Source: an uncultured Parasphingopyxis sp. (GTDB taxonomy: Bacteria; Pseudomonadota; Alphaproteobacteria; Sphingomonadales; Sphingomonadaceae). Taken from it: a stretch of 64,000 nt of DNA. The stretch covers positions 1-64,000 of the forward strand of contig NZ_CAKZNF010000017.1 of NCBI RefSeq assembly GCF_937129435.1, given 5' to 3'. The position numbers and the translations under genes were made by a program. The notes under the pieces were generated by a model that made no database searches, was not told where the DNA came from, and worked only from the letters and a program-made list of their open reading frames with translations. Of the stretch, positions 16,769 through 25,321 are shown in pieces (within the stretch, counting starts at the first letter, position 1; every line of letters starts with the position of its first letter).

Positions 16769-17353
16769 ATGAGCGGTGTAAGGCGAGTCTCCGGCCTATG
16801 CGTTGCGCTCGACCGTGACGATGTCGACACCGATCAGATCCTGCCCGCCGATCATATGAAGGGATTGTCCCGTCACGGGCTTGGCGCACATCTTTTTGCA
16901 AGATTGCGCCTCGATTCGACAGGGTTACCCGACCCCGCGTTCATGCTGAACCGTCACTGTGCCGAGCCACCGGCGATCCTGCTCGTCGGCGGAAATTTCG
17001 GATGCGGGTCTTCGCGCGAGCATGCGGTCTGGGCACTCATCGACCAAGGCATCGGCTGCTTGATCGGAACGAGTTTCGGAACCATTTTCGCCAACAACTG
17101 CCGCAAGAACGGGCTGGTCGCTGCGCGCGTAACGGCGGCGGACCGAAGCGCCCTGCGCGAGGCGGTCGGCAAGGACGGCTGCCGACTGGCCGTGAATCTC
17201 GAGCGCTGCGAGATCGAGATGGATGGCGCCCCCTTCTGCCGGTTCGCCATATCGGAGATCGACCGGAAGATGCTGCTCGCCGGCGGCGACGAAATCGATC
17301 GCACGCTCGCACATCTTCCCGCGATCGAACAGTACGAACGCGGCGCGCTATAA
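16769..17353 (+). CDS. 3-isopropylmalate dehydratase-like small subunit (LeuD family)
   Basis: 194 residues, near the ~200 of LeuD. The swivelling-domain signature [17 protein letters not shown] and the substrate-loop region [10 protein letters not shown] are intact. In aconitase-family hydratases this subunit completes the active site made by the Fe-S large subunit, encoded here on the opposite strand (17348-18754). The two genes are convergent and overlap by 6 bp, unlike the codirectional leuCD of leucine biosynthesis. In a catabolic regulon the pair more likely hydrates a branched unsaturated diacid (mesaconate/dimethylmaleate type) than 2-isopropylmaleate; that is inference. Confidence 0.85.
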   Translation: MSGVRRVSGLCVALDRDDVDTDQILPADHMKGLSRHGLGAHLFARLRLDSTGLPDPAFMLNRHCAEPPAILLVGGNFGCGSSREHAVWALIDQGIGCLIGTSFGTIFANNCRKNGLVAARVTAADRSALREAVGKDGCRLAVNLERCEIEMDGAPFCRFAISEIDRKMLLAGGDEIDRTLAHLPAIEQYERGAL

Positions 17354-18754
17354 CAGCCGCGGATCGGCGATCGTGCCGGCGATGGCCGTCGCGGCCGCCA
17401 TCGCCGGCCCCATCAGGTGCGTCCTTCCATCGCGGCCCTGGCGATGTTCGAAATTGCGGTTCGATGTCGAGGCGCAGCGCTCGCCTCCCCCCAACTTGTC
17501 GGCGTTCATCCCGACGCACATCGAGCAACCCGGATCGCGCCATTCGAATCCCGCCGACCGGAAAATCACATCGAGTCCCTCCGCTTCGGCCTGCCGCCGG
17601 ACGGCGGCCGAACCCGGCACGACGATCGCCCGGACATTGTCCGCCACGACGCCCCGTCTCGCGATATCGGCCGCGGCACGCAGATCCTCGATCCGGCTGT
17701 TTGTGCAGGAGCCGATGAATACCTGATCGATGGGAATATTCGTCATCGGCGTGCCGGGCACCAGGTTCATGTAGCGCAAGGCGCGCTCGGCCTGGAGCCG
17801 TCCAGCCCCATCGGCAAAGTCCTCGATGCCGGGAATCGACTCGCCAATCGGAACGCATTGGGCGGGCGTGGTGCCCCAGCTCACCATCGGTTTCACCCTC
17901 GCCCCGTCGATGACGACCTCCCTGTCGAAGCCTGCATCCCAGTCCGAATGCAGCTCGCTCCAACTGCGCATCTTCGCATGCAAGGTACCACCCTTCGGCG
18001 CGTCTGGGCAATTGGCGAGATAGTCGATCGTCACGCGGTCCGGGGCGACAAGCCCTGCTCGTGCGCCCATCTCGACGCTCATGTTGCAGAGCGTCATCCG
18101 GCCCTCCATCGACAGCGCCGCAACAGCCCTGCCGGAAAATTCGACGACATGATCCAGTGCGCCGTCGACGCCGATCCGGGCCAGGATGTGAAGCGCAAGG
18201 TCCTTGGCGCCTATGCCGTGCGGCAAGACACCGTCGACACGAATGCGCATATTGCGCGCACGGCTCTGGCGGATCGTCTGGGTCGCGAGCACATGTTCGA
18301 TTTCCGACGTGCCGATACCGAAAGCCAGCGCCCCGAAGGCGCCATGCGTCGAGCTGTGGCTGTCCCCGCACACGATCACCATGCCCGGCAGCGTGCGTCC
18401 GCGCTCGGGCGCGACGACATGGACGATGCCGCCGCGTGGATCACCCATCGCATAATGTTCGATGCCGGAACGCGCGCTGTTGTCGCGCAGCGCTTCGAGC
18501 TGTGCGCGGGCGAGTGGATCGAAAAGCGCGTCGAGCCCGGCCGATTGCCCCTCGGTCGGGACGTTGTGATCGGCGAGCGCCAGCGTGCGTTCGGGCCGGC
18601 GCACCGATCGCCCGGCCAGCCGCAACCCTTCGAAGGCCTGAGGCGAAGTGACCTCGTGGAGCAGATGGAGATCCACATAGAGCAGCGTCTCGCCCGCATC
18701 CTCGGCGACGATGCGGCTGTCCCAGATCTTGTCGTAGAGCGTCCGGCCGGACAC
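17348..18754 (-). CDS. 3-isopropylmalate dehydratase-like large subunit (LeuC family)
   Basis: 468 residues from a GTG at 18754, 4 bp after the CoA-transferase stop. [4Fe-4S] cluster cysteines are visible in [16 protein letters not shown] and [24 protein letters not shown] and [15 protein letters not shown] are also conserved, so the enzyme should be active. Similarity to true LeuC is high, so substrate preference cannot be deduced from motifs. It lies downstream of a CaiB-type CoA-transferase and shares its operator, suggesting hydration or dehydration of an acid that is then CoA-activated. A leucine-biosynthetic role is possible only if no other leuCD exists in the genome. Confidence 0.85.
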   Translation of the reverse strand: MSGRTLYDKIWDSRIVAEDAGETLLYVDLHLLHEVTSPQAFEGLRLAGRSVRRPERTLALADHNVPTEGQSAGLDALFDPLARAQLEALRDNSARSGIEHYAMGDPRGGIVHVVAPERGRTLPGMVIVCGDSHSSTHGAFGALAFGIGTSEIEHVLATQTIRQSRARNMRIRVDGVLPHGIGAKDLALHILARIGVDGALDHVVEFSGRAVAALSMEGRMTLCNMSVEMGARAGLVAPDRVTIDYLANCPDAPKGGTLHAKMRSWSELHSDWDAGFDREVVIDGARVKPMVSWGTTPAQCVPIGESIPGIEDFADGAGRLQAERALRYMNLVPGTPMTNIPIDQVFIGSCTNSRIEDLRAAADIARRGVVADNVRAIVVPGSAAVRRQAEAEGLDVIFRSAGFEWRDPGCSMCVGMNADKLGGGERCASTSNRNFEHRQGRDGRTHLMGPAMAAATAIAGTIADPRLL

Positions 18755-18758
18755 GGCC

Positions 18759-19940
18759 TCAGATGACGCCCTTGGCGGCGAGCGCCTCGCGCTCGTCGTC
18801 GTCGAGGCCGAGCGCACCGAGGATCTCGGCATTGTCCGCGCCCACGCTCGCCGGTGCCGCCGCCCGCACCGCGCCCGGCGTTCGCGACAGCTTCGGAAAG
18901 ACCGACTGCATCTGCAGCGATCCATGGTTTTTCGTCATGACCGAAACGATCGCCTCGCGCGCCTTGAAATGCGCGTCGGCGAGCATGTCTTCGGCGGTGA
19001 ATATCCGGCCTGCGGGTACGGCGTGCTCGGTCATCACCGCCTCGACATCGGCAACCGTCCTGTCGCGGGTCCAGTCGGCAATCAGCGCGTCGAGCTCGTC
19101 CTGATGCTGCCCGCGCGCGGCATGGGTGGCATAGCGCGGATCGTCGGTAAGATCGGGGCGACCCATCGCCGCGGCGAGCCGCGCGAACACCTGGTCGTGA
19201 TTGGCCGCGATCAGATATTCGCCATCGCTGCAGCGATAGACATTGGACGGCGCGATGCCCGGCAGGATCGGGCCCGATCGCTCCCGCACGAACCCGGTTG
19301 CGTCATAATCGGGCACGAGGCTTTCCATCATCTGGAACACCGCCTCGTAAAGCGCCGAATCGACGACCTGCCCCTTGCCGCTGCTTTCCCTCTCCCGAAG
19401 CGCCGCGAGCGCGCCAAGCGCGCCGAACGTCCCGGCAAGGCTGTCGCCGATCGAAACGCCGAGGCGCGAAGGCGGCCGATCGGGGTCGCCGACCAGGCCG
19501 CGCCAGCCGCCCATCGCTTCGCCGATCCCGCCGAAACCCGTACGCTGCGCATAGGGACCGTTCTGTCCATAGCCGGAAATCCGCACGACGATGAGGCCGG
19601 GATTGTCGGCCATCAGCGTCTCGGGCGCGAGATTCCAGCGTTCGAGCGTACCGGGGCGGAAATTCTCGATGAGGATATCGGCATCGGCGACGAGGCGGCG
19701 GGCCAGCTCCTGCCCCTCGGGCTCGCGCAGGTTGAGCGAGACCGAGCGCTTGTTGCGCGCGATCACTTCCCACCAGACCGGCGGATCGCCGCGACCCCAT
19801 TGACGCATCGGATCGCCCGCTCCCGGCGGCTCGACCTTGATCACATCGGCGCCCATGTCGCCCAGCAGCTGTGCGCAGAAGGGTCCAGCTATAAGCTGAC
19901 CGAATTCGATGACGCGAAGTCCTGCCAACGGTCCCGGCAC
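18759..19940 (-). CDS. Class III CoA-transferase (CaiB/BaiF)
   Basis: 393 residues. The start is taken as GTG 19940 because GGGAGG sits five bases upstream; ATG 19973 gives 11 more residues but has no ribosome site and lies only 5 bp from the operator. The fold's N-terminal [18 protein letters not shown] and [17 protein letters not shown], and the catalytic-Asp region near [11 protein letters not shown], are conserved. The family moves CoA between carboxylic acids through an aspartyl-CoA intermediate. First gene of a unit with the LeuC-like gene. With the lyase at 7025-7969 it suggests activation and cleavage of a hydroxy-diacid. Confidence 0.85.
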   Translation of the reverse strand: MPGPLAGLRVIEFGQLIAGPFCAQLLGDMGADVIKVEPPGAGDPMRQWGRGDPPVWWEVIARNKRSVSLNLREPEGQELARRLVADADILIENFRPGTLERWNLAPETLMADNPGLIVVRISGYGQNGPYAQRTGFGGIGEAMGGWRGLVGDPDRPPSRLGVSIGDSLAGTFGALGALAALRERESSGKGQVVDSALYEAVFQMMESLVPDYDATGFVRERSGPILPGIAPSNVYRCSDGEYLIAANHDQVFARLAAAMGRPDLTDDPRYATHAARGQHQDELDALIADWTRDRTVADVEAVMTEHAVPAGRIFTAEDMLADAHFKAREAIVSVMTKNHGSLQMQSVFPKLSRTPGAVRAAAPASVGADNAEILGALGLDDDEREALAAKGVI

Positions 19941-19977
19941 CGCTACCTCCCATGCGGACTTCGGCCCGCTCATTTAC

Positions 19978-19989
19978 TTAGCTTTCTAA
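19978..19989. promoter_or_regulatory. Shared operator, copy 5 (perfect)
   Basis: TTAGCTTTCTAA immediately upstream of the CoA-transferase/LeuC-like unit on the minus strand. Confidence 0.7.
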
Positions 19990-20057
19990 GTTATTGCAGT
20001 TTTGGCCGGGCGGGGCAACCGCAACTTTGCCAACGATAGCGCACATTGGCCCGCTGG

Positions 20058-20639
20058 CTAGTTCGAGGCGCGCAGGCCCTCGGCCATCGCGGCGACCTTG
20101 CCCACCATGTCGGCAAGCAGCTGTCGCGGCAGATCGTCCACCAGGCGATCGCCGTCGAACGCCTGATGCGCGACGGGGACCGAGACCTGGGCCGGATGCA
20201 CGACCATCTGGATCGTCGATAGGATCTGGCGGAGATGCGCAAGCCCGCGCAGGCCGCCGAACGGGCTGATCGATGCCGACATGATGCCCGCGGCCTTGTC
20301 GCGAAAAGCGCTCAGCGCCACCAGGCCTTCCCCGTCGGTGGGGCGGGAGGCCCAGTCGATGGTGTTCTTCAACAGGCCCGGAATCGAACCATTATATTCC
20401 GGCGATGCGATGAGCAGTGCGTCCTGCGCCTTCAACGTCTCCTTCAACCGCAGCGCGGCATCGGGAAAGGCGTCGGTCTCGATAGCGTGATGATAGATGG
20501 GAAGATCGAATTCGGCGAGGTCGATCGCCGTGACATCGGCGCCGAGCGTCCGGGCATCTTCGGCCGCCAGATTCGCCAATTTGGCGTTGTACGACCCCTC
20601 CCGCAGGCTGCCCGCAATGATTCCGATCTTCACCGCCAT
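20058..20639 (-). CDS. NADPH-dependent FMN reductase
   Basis: 193 residues from ATG 20639 (GGAAGAGGGCGAG upstream). IIAGSLREGSYNAKLA binds the FMN phosphate and ASPEYNGSIPGLLKNTIDW is the flavodoxin-like quinone/FMN reductase signature. Such enzymes reduce FMN, quinones or azo compounds and can feed flavin-dependent monooxygenases. A degenerate operator lies just upstream at 20659. The gene follows the MarR gene by 52 bp and may be read from its own promoter or as the last gene of the long minus-strand operon. Confidence 0.85.
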   Translation of the reverse strand: MAVKIGIIAGSLREGSYNAKLANLAAEDARTLGADVTAIDLAEFDLPIYHHAIETDAFPDAALRLKETLKAQDALLIASPEYNGSIPGLLKNTIDWASRPTDGEGLVALSAFRDKAAGIMSASISPFGGLRGLAHLRQILSTIQMVVHPAQVSVPVAHQAFDGDRLVDDLPRQLLADMVGKVAAMAEGLRASN

Positions 20640-20658
20640 CTCGCCCTCTTCCACTTTC

Positions 20659-20670
20659 TTAGCATGCTAT
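20659..20670. promoter_or_regulatory. Shared operator, degenerate copy
   Basis: TTAGCATGCTAT differs from TTAG-N4-CTAA by one base. It lies between the MarR gene (stop 20707) and the FMN reductase gene (start 20639). Confidence 0.5.
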
Positions 20671-20706
20671 GCATTTAGGGCGCGCACGGCACCGGGTAAA
20701 GGCGCG

Positions 20707-21207
20707 TCAGGCGGTCGGGTTGGAAAGCTCGGTCAGCTTCTCCTGTTCCTCGGCAAGGTTGTCGATCACGCGGCGCAGGAGCGCCTGCAACTGCTCGACC
20801 TCCTCGTCCGACATGCCGCGCGTCGCCATCGCGTGAATTTCCTCGACATAGGGATTGAGCCGACCCTCGAGCCCCTTGGCCTTGTCGGTCAGGTGGACGT
20901 GGATCTTGCGCCGGTCGGTCGTACTCTTCTCGCGCCGTATGAAGCCGCTCTTTTCGAGGCTCTTGATCGCGATGACCGTCGTCGGCTCGCGCATGCCGAC
21001 CATCTCGCTGAGCTCACGCTGCGTCACGCCACCTTTCTGCCACAGCTGGCGCAAGAAACGCCACTGCCCGGCCGAGACTCCGTGTTCGAGTGTCTTCTTT
21101 TCCAGCAGACGCGAAAAGGAGCGAAACGCGACCCGCGCGAGGTAGCCGATGCTGTTATTGGGATCGGAGTAATAGGATGCCGGTTTCTTCTTTCTTCTTT
21201 TTGCCAT
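20707..21207 (-). CDS. MarR-family transcriptional regulator (candidate regulator of the TTAG-N4-CTAA regulon)
   Basis: 166 residues, normal for MarR dimers. Lysine-rich N-terminus (MAKRRKKK), winged HTH with GGVTQRELSEMVGMREPTTVIAIKSLEKSGFI and wing RREKSTTDRRKIHVHLT, then a dimerisation helix bundle. MarR proteins bind short palindromes and release DNA when an aromatic or CoA-thioester ligand binds. It is the only regulator inside the 1.7-33 kb block (the other MarR gene lies with the phthalate genes), so I assign the repeated operator to it. Promoter not obvious: the 59 bp upstream hold no perfect operator copy, so it may be made from the operon above. Confidence 0.85.
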   Translation of the reverse strand: MAKRRKKKPASYYSDPNNSIGYLARVAFRSFSRLLEKKTLEHGVSAGQWRFLRQLWQKGGVTQRELSEMVGMREPTTVIAIKSLEKSGFIRREKSTTDRRKIHVHLTDKAKGLEGRLNPYVEEIHAMATRGMSDEEVEQLQALLRRVIDNLAEEQEKLTELSNPTA

Positions 21208-21266
21208 GCGCGCTCGAACTCCTTCAGGGTCAGACTAGTCGGCCCGATACCGTCTTGACCAGTGCA

Positions 21267-21980
21267 TTACACACGATCCTTGCGATCGAGCCACGTGATC
21301 ACGGCATCGGCAAAGGCCTCGGGGCGCTCGAGCGGAATCAGATGGCCCGAATGCGGGACGACGAAACCGCGCGCGTTCGGAATCGTGCCGCTCAGGATTT
21401 CGAAATGCGCGTCGGACATGATGCCGTCCTCTTCGCCGCGCAGGACGAGCGTGGGCTGGACAATGCCAGCAAGCATCGGCGTGCTGTCCGGCCGCGCCAT
21501 GATCGCGCTCTGCTGCCGTAAGAACGCCTCCGGCCCCACCGCACGCGCCATCTCGCGTACGGCTGCGGCGATATCGCCATCGCGCGCCTCCCTGCCGAGG
21601 AGCAGCGGAATACGCTCCTCGGCGACCGCGTCGAATTCGCCTCTCTCCACCATCGCCGAATAGCCGGCGCGGCGCCGTGTCTGCGCGTCGCTGTCCGCTT
21701 CCGGCAGCGTGCTGGTGAGGACAAGGTGCCGGATTCTTTCGGGTGCCTCGCGGAGAGCCGCGAAGGCGATGAATCCGCCCATGCCCAGCGCCACGAGATC
21801 GAATCGTTCCGGCGCATCGGCGAGCAACCGCTCCGCCATCCCTCCGATCGTTTCGTCCCGGGTCACGTCGGCGCAATGAACCGGCCCGCGCGTCTCGAAC
21901 GCCGGACGCACCGCGCGCCACAGTTCGGCCGTGAGCAGCTGGCTATGCACCAGCACCAGCGGCAGCGCCTCAGCAGACAC
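21267..21980 (-). CDS. Alpha/beta-hydrolase fold protein lacking the usual nucleophile serine
   Basis: 237 residues, GTG start at 21980 inside the end of the 2-hydroxyacid dehydrogenase gene (11-bp overlap). The fold's first strand (LPLVLVHSQLLTA), acid region (VLRGEEDGIMSDAHFE) and C-terminal His (VPHSGHLIPLERPE) are clear. The nucleophile elbow, normally G-x-S-x-G, reads ALGMGGF, so glycine stands where serine is expected. The protein may be a non-hydrolytic member (lyase, dioxygenase-like or binding protein) or inactive. Part of the operon kinase-like - enolase-like - dehydrogenase - this gene. Confidence 0.75.
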   Translation of the reverse strand: MSAEALPLVLVHSQLLTAELWRAVRPAFETRGPVHCADVTRDETIGGMAERLLADAPERFDLVALGMGGFIAFAALREAPERIRHLVLTSTLPEADSDAQTRRRAGYSAMVERGEFDAVAEERIPLLLGREARDGDIAAAVREMARAVGPEAFLRQQSAIMARPDSTPMLAGIVQPTLVLRGEEDGIMSDAHFEILSGTIPNARGFVVPHSGHLIPLERPEAFADAVITWLDRKDRV

Positions 21981-22911
21981 GGTGCAGCAGCGGTTCGCCG
22001 TCGCGCACGCGCCGGCAATTTTCGAAGGCGACGCCCATGCTCCGCTCGAGCGTCTCGGGAGTCAGCCAGGCAATATGGGGTGCAACGACGACATTGGGCA
22101 GTGTCAGCAGGGGATCGCCGGCCTCGACCGGCTCTCGCGCGAACACGTCGAGCCCCGCGCCGCCGAGCCGGCCCTCGACCAGCGCCTCGGTCAGCGCCGG
22201 CTGGTCGACCAGCCCGCCGCGCGCCGTGTTGATGAGGACCGCCCCGGGCTTCATCCGCGCGAGCATCTCGGCATCGAACATCCGCTCGGTTTCCGCGGTC
22301 AGCGGGATATGGAGCGACACGATATCGGACCGTTCGACGAGTTCGGACAGATCGACCTGCCGCTGATCGCCTTCCCGGTCCTCACGAGCCGCGAAGATCA
22401 CCTCGGCGCCCATTGCCTCGAGGATCGGTGCGAGCCTTTGCGGAATCTCGCCGAATCCCACGAGGCCCACGGTGCGCCCCGCCACCTCTCCGATGCCATC
22501 CATCTGCTCGGGATCGGGGGACCAGCCATCGCCGGCACGGGTCAACGGATCGAGATAAGTCAGCCGCCGCAAGACGCCGAGCATCAGCGCCAGCGTCATT
22601 TCCGCCACGGCCCGGCTGTTGGTGCCGGGCATGTTGGCGACCGCAACGTTCGTCGATCGGGCCGCGTCGAGGTCGATGGTGTTCACGCCCACACCGATTT
22701 TCTGGATCAGCTTGAGCTCGGGTGCGGCGGCGATCATGTCCGCCGTCACCGGTTCGAGAACGTGCAGCAACACAGCGGTGTCCGGCAATTCCTCCGAAAA
22801 ACTCTCGGTATGGTCCTCATCCACGATCGCCACCTCTAGCCAATCGGGCGCGGCACGTTCGATTGCCGCCCGAAAGCCTGGACTCGCCCGATAGTGGAGC
22901 AGCGCCTTCAT
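21970..22911 (-). CDS. D-isomer-specific 2-hydroxyacid dehydrogenase family protein
   Basis: 313 residues, family-typical length. Catalytic Arg in NTARGGLVD, Glu in GLDVFAREP and His in VVAPHIAWLTP are all present. The dinucleotide loop reads VGFGEIPQ where relatives have GxGxxG, so the third glycine is replaced by proline, which may change cofactor binding. Likely reaction: NAD(P)H-linked reduction of a 2-oxoacid or the reverse. ATG 22911 overlaps the enolase-like stop by 4 bp, so the two enzymes may act on successive intermediates. Confidence 0.85.
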   Translation of the reverse strand: MKALLHYRASPGFRAAIERAAPDWLEVAIVDEDHTESFSEELPDTAVLLHVLEPVTADMIAAAPELKLIQKIGVGVNTIDLDAARSTNVAVANMPGTNSRAVAEMTLALMLGVLRRLTYLDPLTRAGDGWSPDPEQMDGIGEVAGRTVGLVGFGEIPQRLAPILEAMGAEVIFAAREDREGDQRQVDLSELVERSDIVSLHIPLTAETERMFDAEMLARMKPGAVLINTARGGLVDQPALTEALVEGRLGGAGLDVFAREPVEAGDPLLTLPNVVVAPHIAWLTPETLERSMGVAFENCRRVRDGEPLLHRVC

Positions 22912-24209
22912 CGCCGCAGCGCCGCCGCCACCGATGCCGGCAGCCCATCGGCACCGGCAAAACGGGCCTCGCCGCCCATCGCCTCTTCGATCCGCAACAG
23001 CTCGTTCCATTTCGCCATCCGCTCGGAGCGGGCGAAGGAGCCGACCTTGATCTGCCCCGCGTCCCAGCCCGTCGCGAGATGCGCGATCGACAGATCCTCG
23101 GTCTCGCCCGAGCGCGCCGAAACAATCGTCGCCCAGCCGCGCGCGCGTGCGGCATCGAAGGCGGCCTTCGCCTCGCTGACGGTGCCGGCCTGGTTGACCT
23201 TGACGAGCAGCGCGTTGCAGGCGCCGGCCGCCGCTGCCGTGGCGACGCGATCGGCGCTCGTGACGAGGATGTCGTCGCCGATCAGCTGCACCGACGCGCC
23301 GAGCCGCTGCGTCGCCTGCGCCATGTGCGGCAGATCGTCCTGGCCGACCGGATCCTCGATCGAGAGGATTGGATAGCGTTCGGCCCAGTCGACGACGCGA
23401 TCGACCATCGCCGCGCCGTCGAGCCGCGCATCGTCGAGCGGCAGCAGATAACCATCGCCGTTGCGCAGCTCGTTGGCGGCGATATCGAGCGAGATGAAGA
23501 CGTCCTCGCCGGGTTCGTGCCCCGACCGGTCGATCGCGCGGACGAGCATGTCGAGCGCCTGTTCGTTGCTGTCGAAATTGGGCCACCAGCCGCCCTCGTC
23601 AGCGGTGCCGGCAAGCAGCCCCGCTTCCTCCATCAGCGCGCCCGCCTCGTGATAGACGTCGGCGGTGATCTCGAGCGCGCGGCGAACCGAACCGGCGCGC
23701 GGCGCCATCACCATGAAATCCTGCACGTCGGTGCGCCGCCCGGCATGCGCGCCGCCGCCGAAAATCTGGATCTCGGGCATCGGCAATCGCACGGGGCGGT
23801 CGCCGGCAAGGTAGCGCCAGAGCGGGAGCCCCTCGGCAGCGGCCGCGGCCCAGGCGACCGCGAGCGAGAGCGCGACGGTGGCGTTGCCGCCGCAGCGCGC
23901 CTTGTTCGGCGTGCCGTCGGCCTCTGAAATCCCCGCGTCGATTGCCGCCTGGTCGAGGGCATCGGCGCCGAGCAGCACCGGGGCGAGGATCGTGCGCACG
24001 GCCTCGACCGCGCTGTCGACGCCCTTGCCGCCGAAGCGTTCGCCGCCGTCGCGAAGGTCGATCGCCTCATGATCGCCGCGCGATGCGCCGGCGGGAGCCG
24101 CGGCGCGGCCCTGCCCGCCGCCGGCGAGCGTAACATCGACCTCGACCGTCGGCCGGCCGCGCGAATCCCAGATCTGCCGCGCGGCGATGTTCGTGATTTC
24201 GGTCTTCAT
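22908..24209 (-). CDS. Enolase paralogue with altered catalytic loop
   Basis: 433 residues, full enolase length, from ATG 24209 (GAGGAGAC upstream). Metal ligands D242, E285 and D312, the general-base lysine K337 (KVNQAGT), E205 (ADEGGW) and K388 are retained. The loop that reads SHRSGETED in true enolases is SARSGETED here (His to Ala at 365); GASTG is GASRG (residues 41-45); QEFM is QDFM (D164); SRGNPTVE is SRGRPTVE. Loss of the active-site His and changed phosphate-side loop argue against simple 2-phosphoglycerate dehydration. A related dehydration or isomerisation of another 2-hydroxy acid or phosphate ester is plausible. It overlaps both neighbours by 4 bp, in a catabolic operon without glycolytic genes. 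Confidence 0.8.
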   Translation of the reverse strand: MKTEITNIAARQIWDSRGRPTVEVDVTLAGGGQGRAAAPAGASRGDHEAIDLRDGGERFGGKGVDSAVEAVRTILAPVLLGADALDQAAIDAGISEADGTPNKARCGGNATVALSLAVAWAAAAAEGLPLWRYLAGDRPVRLPMPEIQIFGGGAHAGRRTDVQDFMVMAPRAGSVRRALEITADVYHEAGALMEEAGLLAGTADEGGWWPNFDSNEQALDMLVRAIDRSGHEPGEDVFISLDIAANELRNGDGYLLPLDDARLDGAAMVDRVVDWAERYPILSIEDPVGQDDLPHMAQATQRLGASVQLIGDDILVTSADRVATAAAAGACNALLVKVNQAGTVSEAKAAFDAARARGWATIVSARSGETEDLSIAHLATGWDAGQIKVGSFARSERMAKWNELLRIEEAMGGEARFAGADGLPASVAAALRR

Positions 24210-25192
24210 GCAGTCTCCTCGGTGATCGTCCATGCCGCCAGCTGCGCGTCGAGGCTCGCGGGCGGCGCATCGAGCATGGCAAGCGCCGCCGCGCGGACAT
24301 CGGCCCGCGCGGGCTCATTCAGATATTCGGCCGGCGATTTGCCGTCGACGCGCGCCAGCAACAGCGCCGAAACGAGATCGACGGTGCGCGCCTCGCGCGC
24401 CGGGTCGTCGCCCGCGACCGCCGCATGGCCCGATGCGAAACGGCGCGCCGCCGCGACGAGATCGGTCGCGCTATCGGGCCGCGCCCGCGCCTTGAGCAGC
24501 AAGTGGGTAAGGCAGAAGGCGGCGTCGAAGGCCGGGTCGCCCCAGGTCGCGCACTCGGCGTCGAGAATCACCGGCCCCTCATCGGTGACGAGGATGTTCT
24601 TCGGGCTGAAATCGCCATGAATCAGCGCGCCAGCGCTTTGGCGAGTCAGATCTGCGATCGCGCGCAGCCGATCGGCGTGCGCCGGATGCCGATCGGCGCA
24701 GTACAGGATGAAGGGGGCGATCCGGAGATCCTCGAACAGGTCGGCATTGGCGAAGCGCGAGGCGATGGCGAGGTCGCCGGCGGTTTCGGCGTGCATCCGA
24801 CCCAGCACGCGGCCCAGCGCTTCGGCGAATCCGGGATCGACGCGGCCGGCCATGAGCTCGGCCTTCCAGACGGGCGCATCGGCGACGAAGCGCATGACGA
24901 AGCAGTTCGCCTCACGATCCTCGAAAACGAGCGCGGGCGCGGGCACGCCGATCCGCGCCGCGGTGTCGATCCATTGCGCCTCGACATGCGCCCGGCGCGG
25001 CGAGGCGAACCAGTCCGCCTCGACCCGCAACTTGGGAAGCGCGCATTTGACGCAATAGTCGCCCGAATCGAGCGCGACGCGGAACACGTCGCACGAGACC
25101 CCGCCGGCGAGCGGTTCGAGGACGATCTCCTCGTCCGGACTCGCCAGCCCCTGCGTCCGCAACGCCGCTTCGAGCCTCGGCCGATCGAGCAT
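24206..25192 (-). CDS. Aminoglycoside-phosphotransferase-family kinase-like protein
   Basis: 328 residues from ATG 25192, preceded by GGGAGGAAGG; earlier ATGs at 25204 and 25213 abut or lie in the operator. Lobe features: PLAGGVSCDVFRV glycine-rich loop, CVKCA lysine, catalytic IHGDFSPKNIL and metal-binding LDAECATWGDPAFD. The family phosphorylates hydroxyls of small molecules and is frequent beside acyl-CoA and enolase-like catabolic genes. As first gene of the operon ahead of an enolase paralogue, it could make the phosphate ester on which that protein acts; this is inference. Confidence 0.8.
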   Translation of the reverse strand: MLDRPRLEAALRTQGLASPDEEIVLEPLAGGVSCDVFRVALDSGDYCVKCALPKLRVEADWFASPRRAHVEAQWIDTAARIGVPAPALVFEDREANCFVMRFVADAPVWKAELMAGRVDPGFAEALGRVLGRMHAETAGDLAIASRFANADLFEDLRIAPFILYCADRHPAHADRLRAIADLTRQSAGALIHGDFSPKNILVTDEGPVILDAECATWGDPAFDAAFCLTHLLLKARARPDSATDLVAAARRFASGHAAVAGDDPAREARTVDLVSALLLARVDGKSPAEYLNEPARADVRAAALAMLDAPPASLDAQLAAWTITEETA

Positions 25193-25206
25193 CCTTCCTC
25201 CCATGC

Positions 25207-25218
25207 TTAGCATTCTAA
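25207..25218. promoter_or_regulatory. Shared operator, copy 6 (perfect)
   Basis: TTAGCATTCTAA, upstream of the minus-strand kinase-like/enolase-like operon (start 25192). The spacing to the start codon is only 14 bp, implying that the regulator would block RNA polymerase at or near the start site. Confidence 0.7.
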
Positions 25219-25262
25219 CTTTATCGTCGCACCAGCCGCGGGACAAGGTTGCGCCAAAATAA

Positions 25263-25274
25263 TTAGTATTCTAG
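25263..25274. promoter_or_regulatory. Shared operator, degenerate copy
   Basis: TTAGTATTCTAG, one base off TTAG-N4-CTAA, 47 bp before the plus-strand seven-gene operon that begins at 25322 and 56 bp (start to start) from the perfect copy at 25207. Confidence 0.55.
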
Positions 25275-25321
25275 GCGTTTTTGAAATCACGCGGCACACA
25301 GCCCGGAGGAGAGGAGAGCAT

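Noticed and set aside
16769-18754. LeuCD as the leucine-biosynthesis isopropylmalate isomerase
   Set aside because: Opposite-strand arrangement, shared catabolic operator and CoA-transferase neighbour argue against it, although the motifs alone cannot exclude it.
17417-18766. Long plus-strand ORF of 449 codons opposite the LeuC-like gene
   Set aside because: It is the complement of a gene with all Fe-S motifs; the translation is rich in Arg/His/Pro with no family resemblance, as expected for antisense frames in GC-rich DNA.
22908-24209. Ordinary glycolytic enolase
   Set aside because: Loss of the SHRSGETED histidine, altered GASTG and QEFM segments, and a catabolic operon context.
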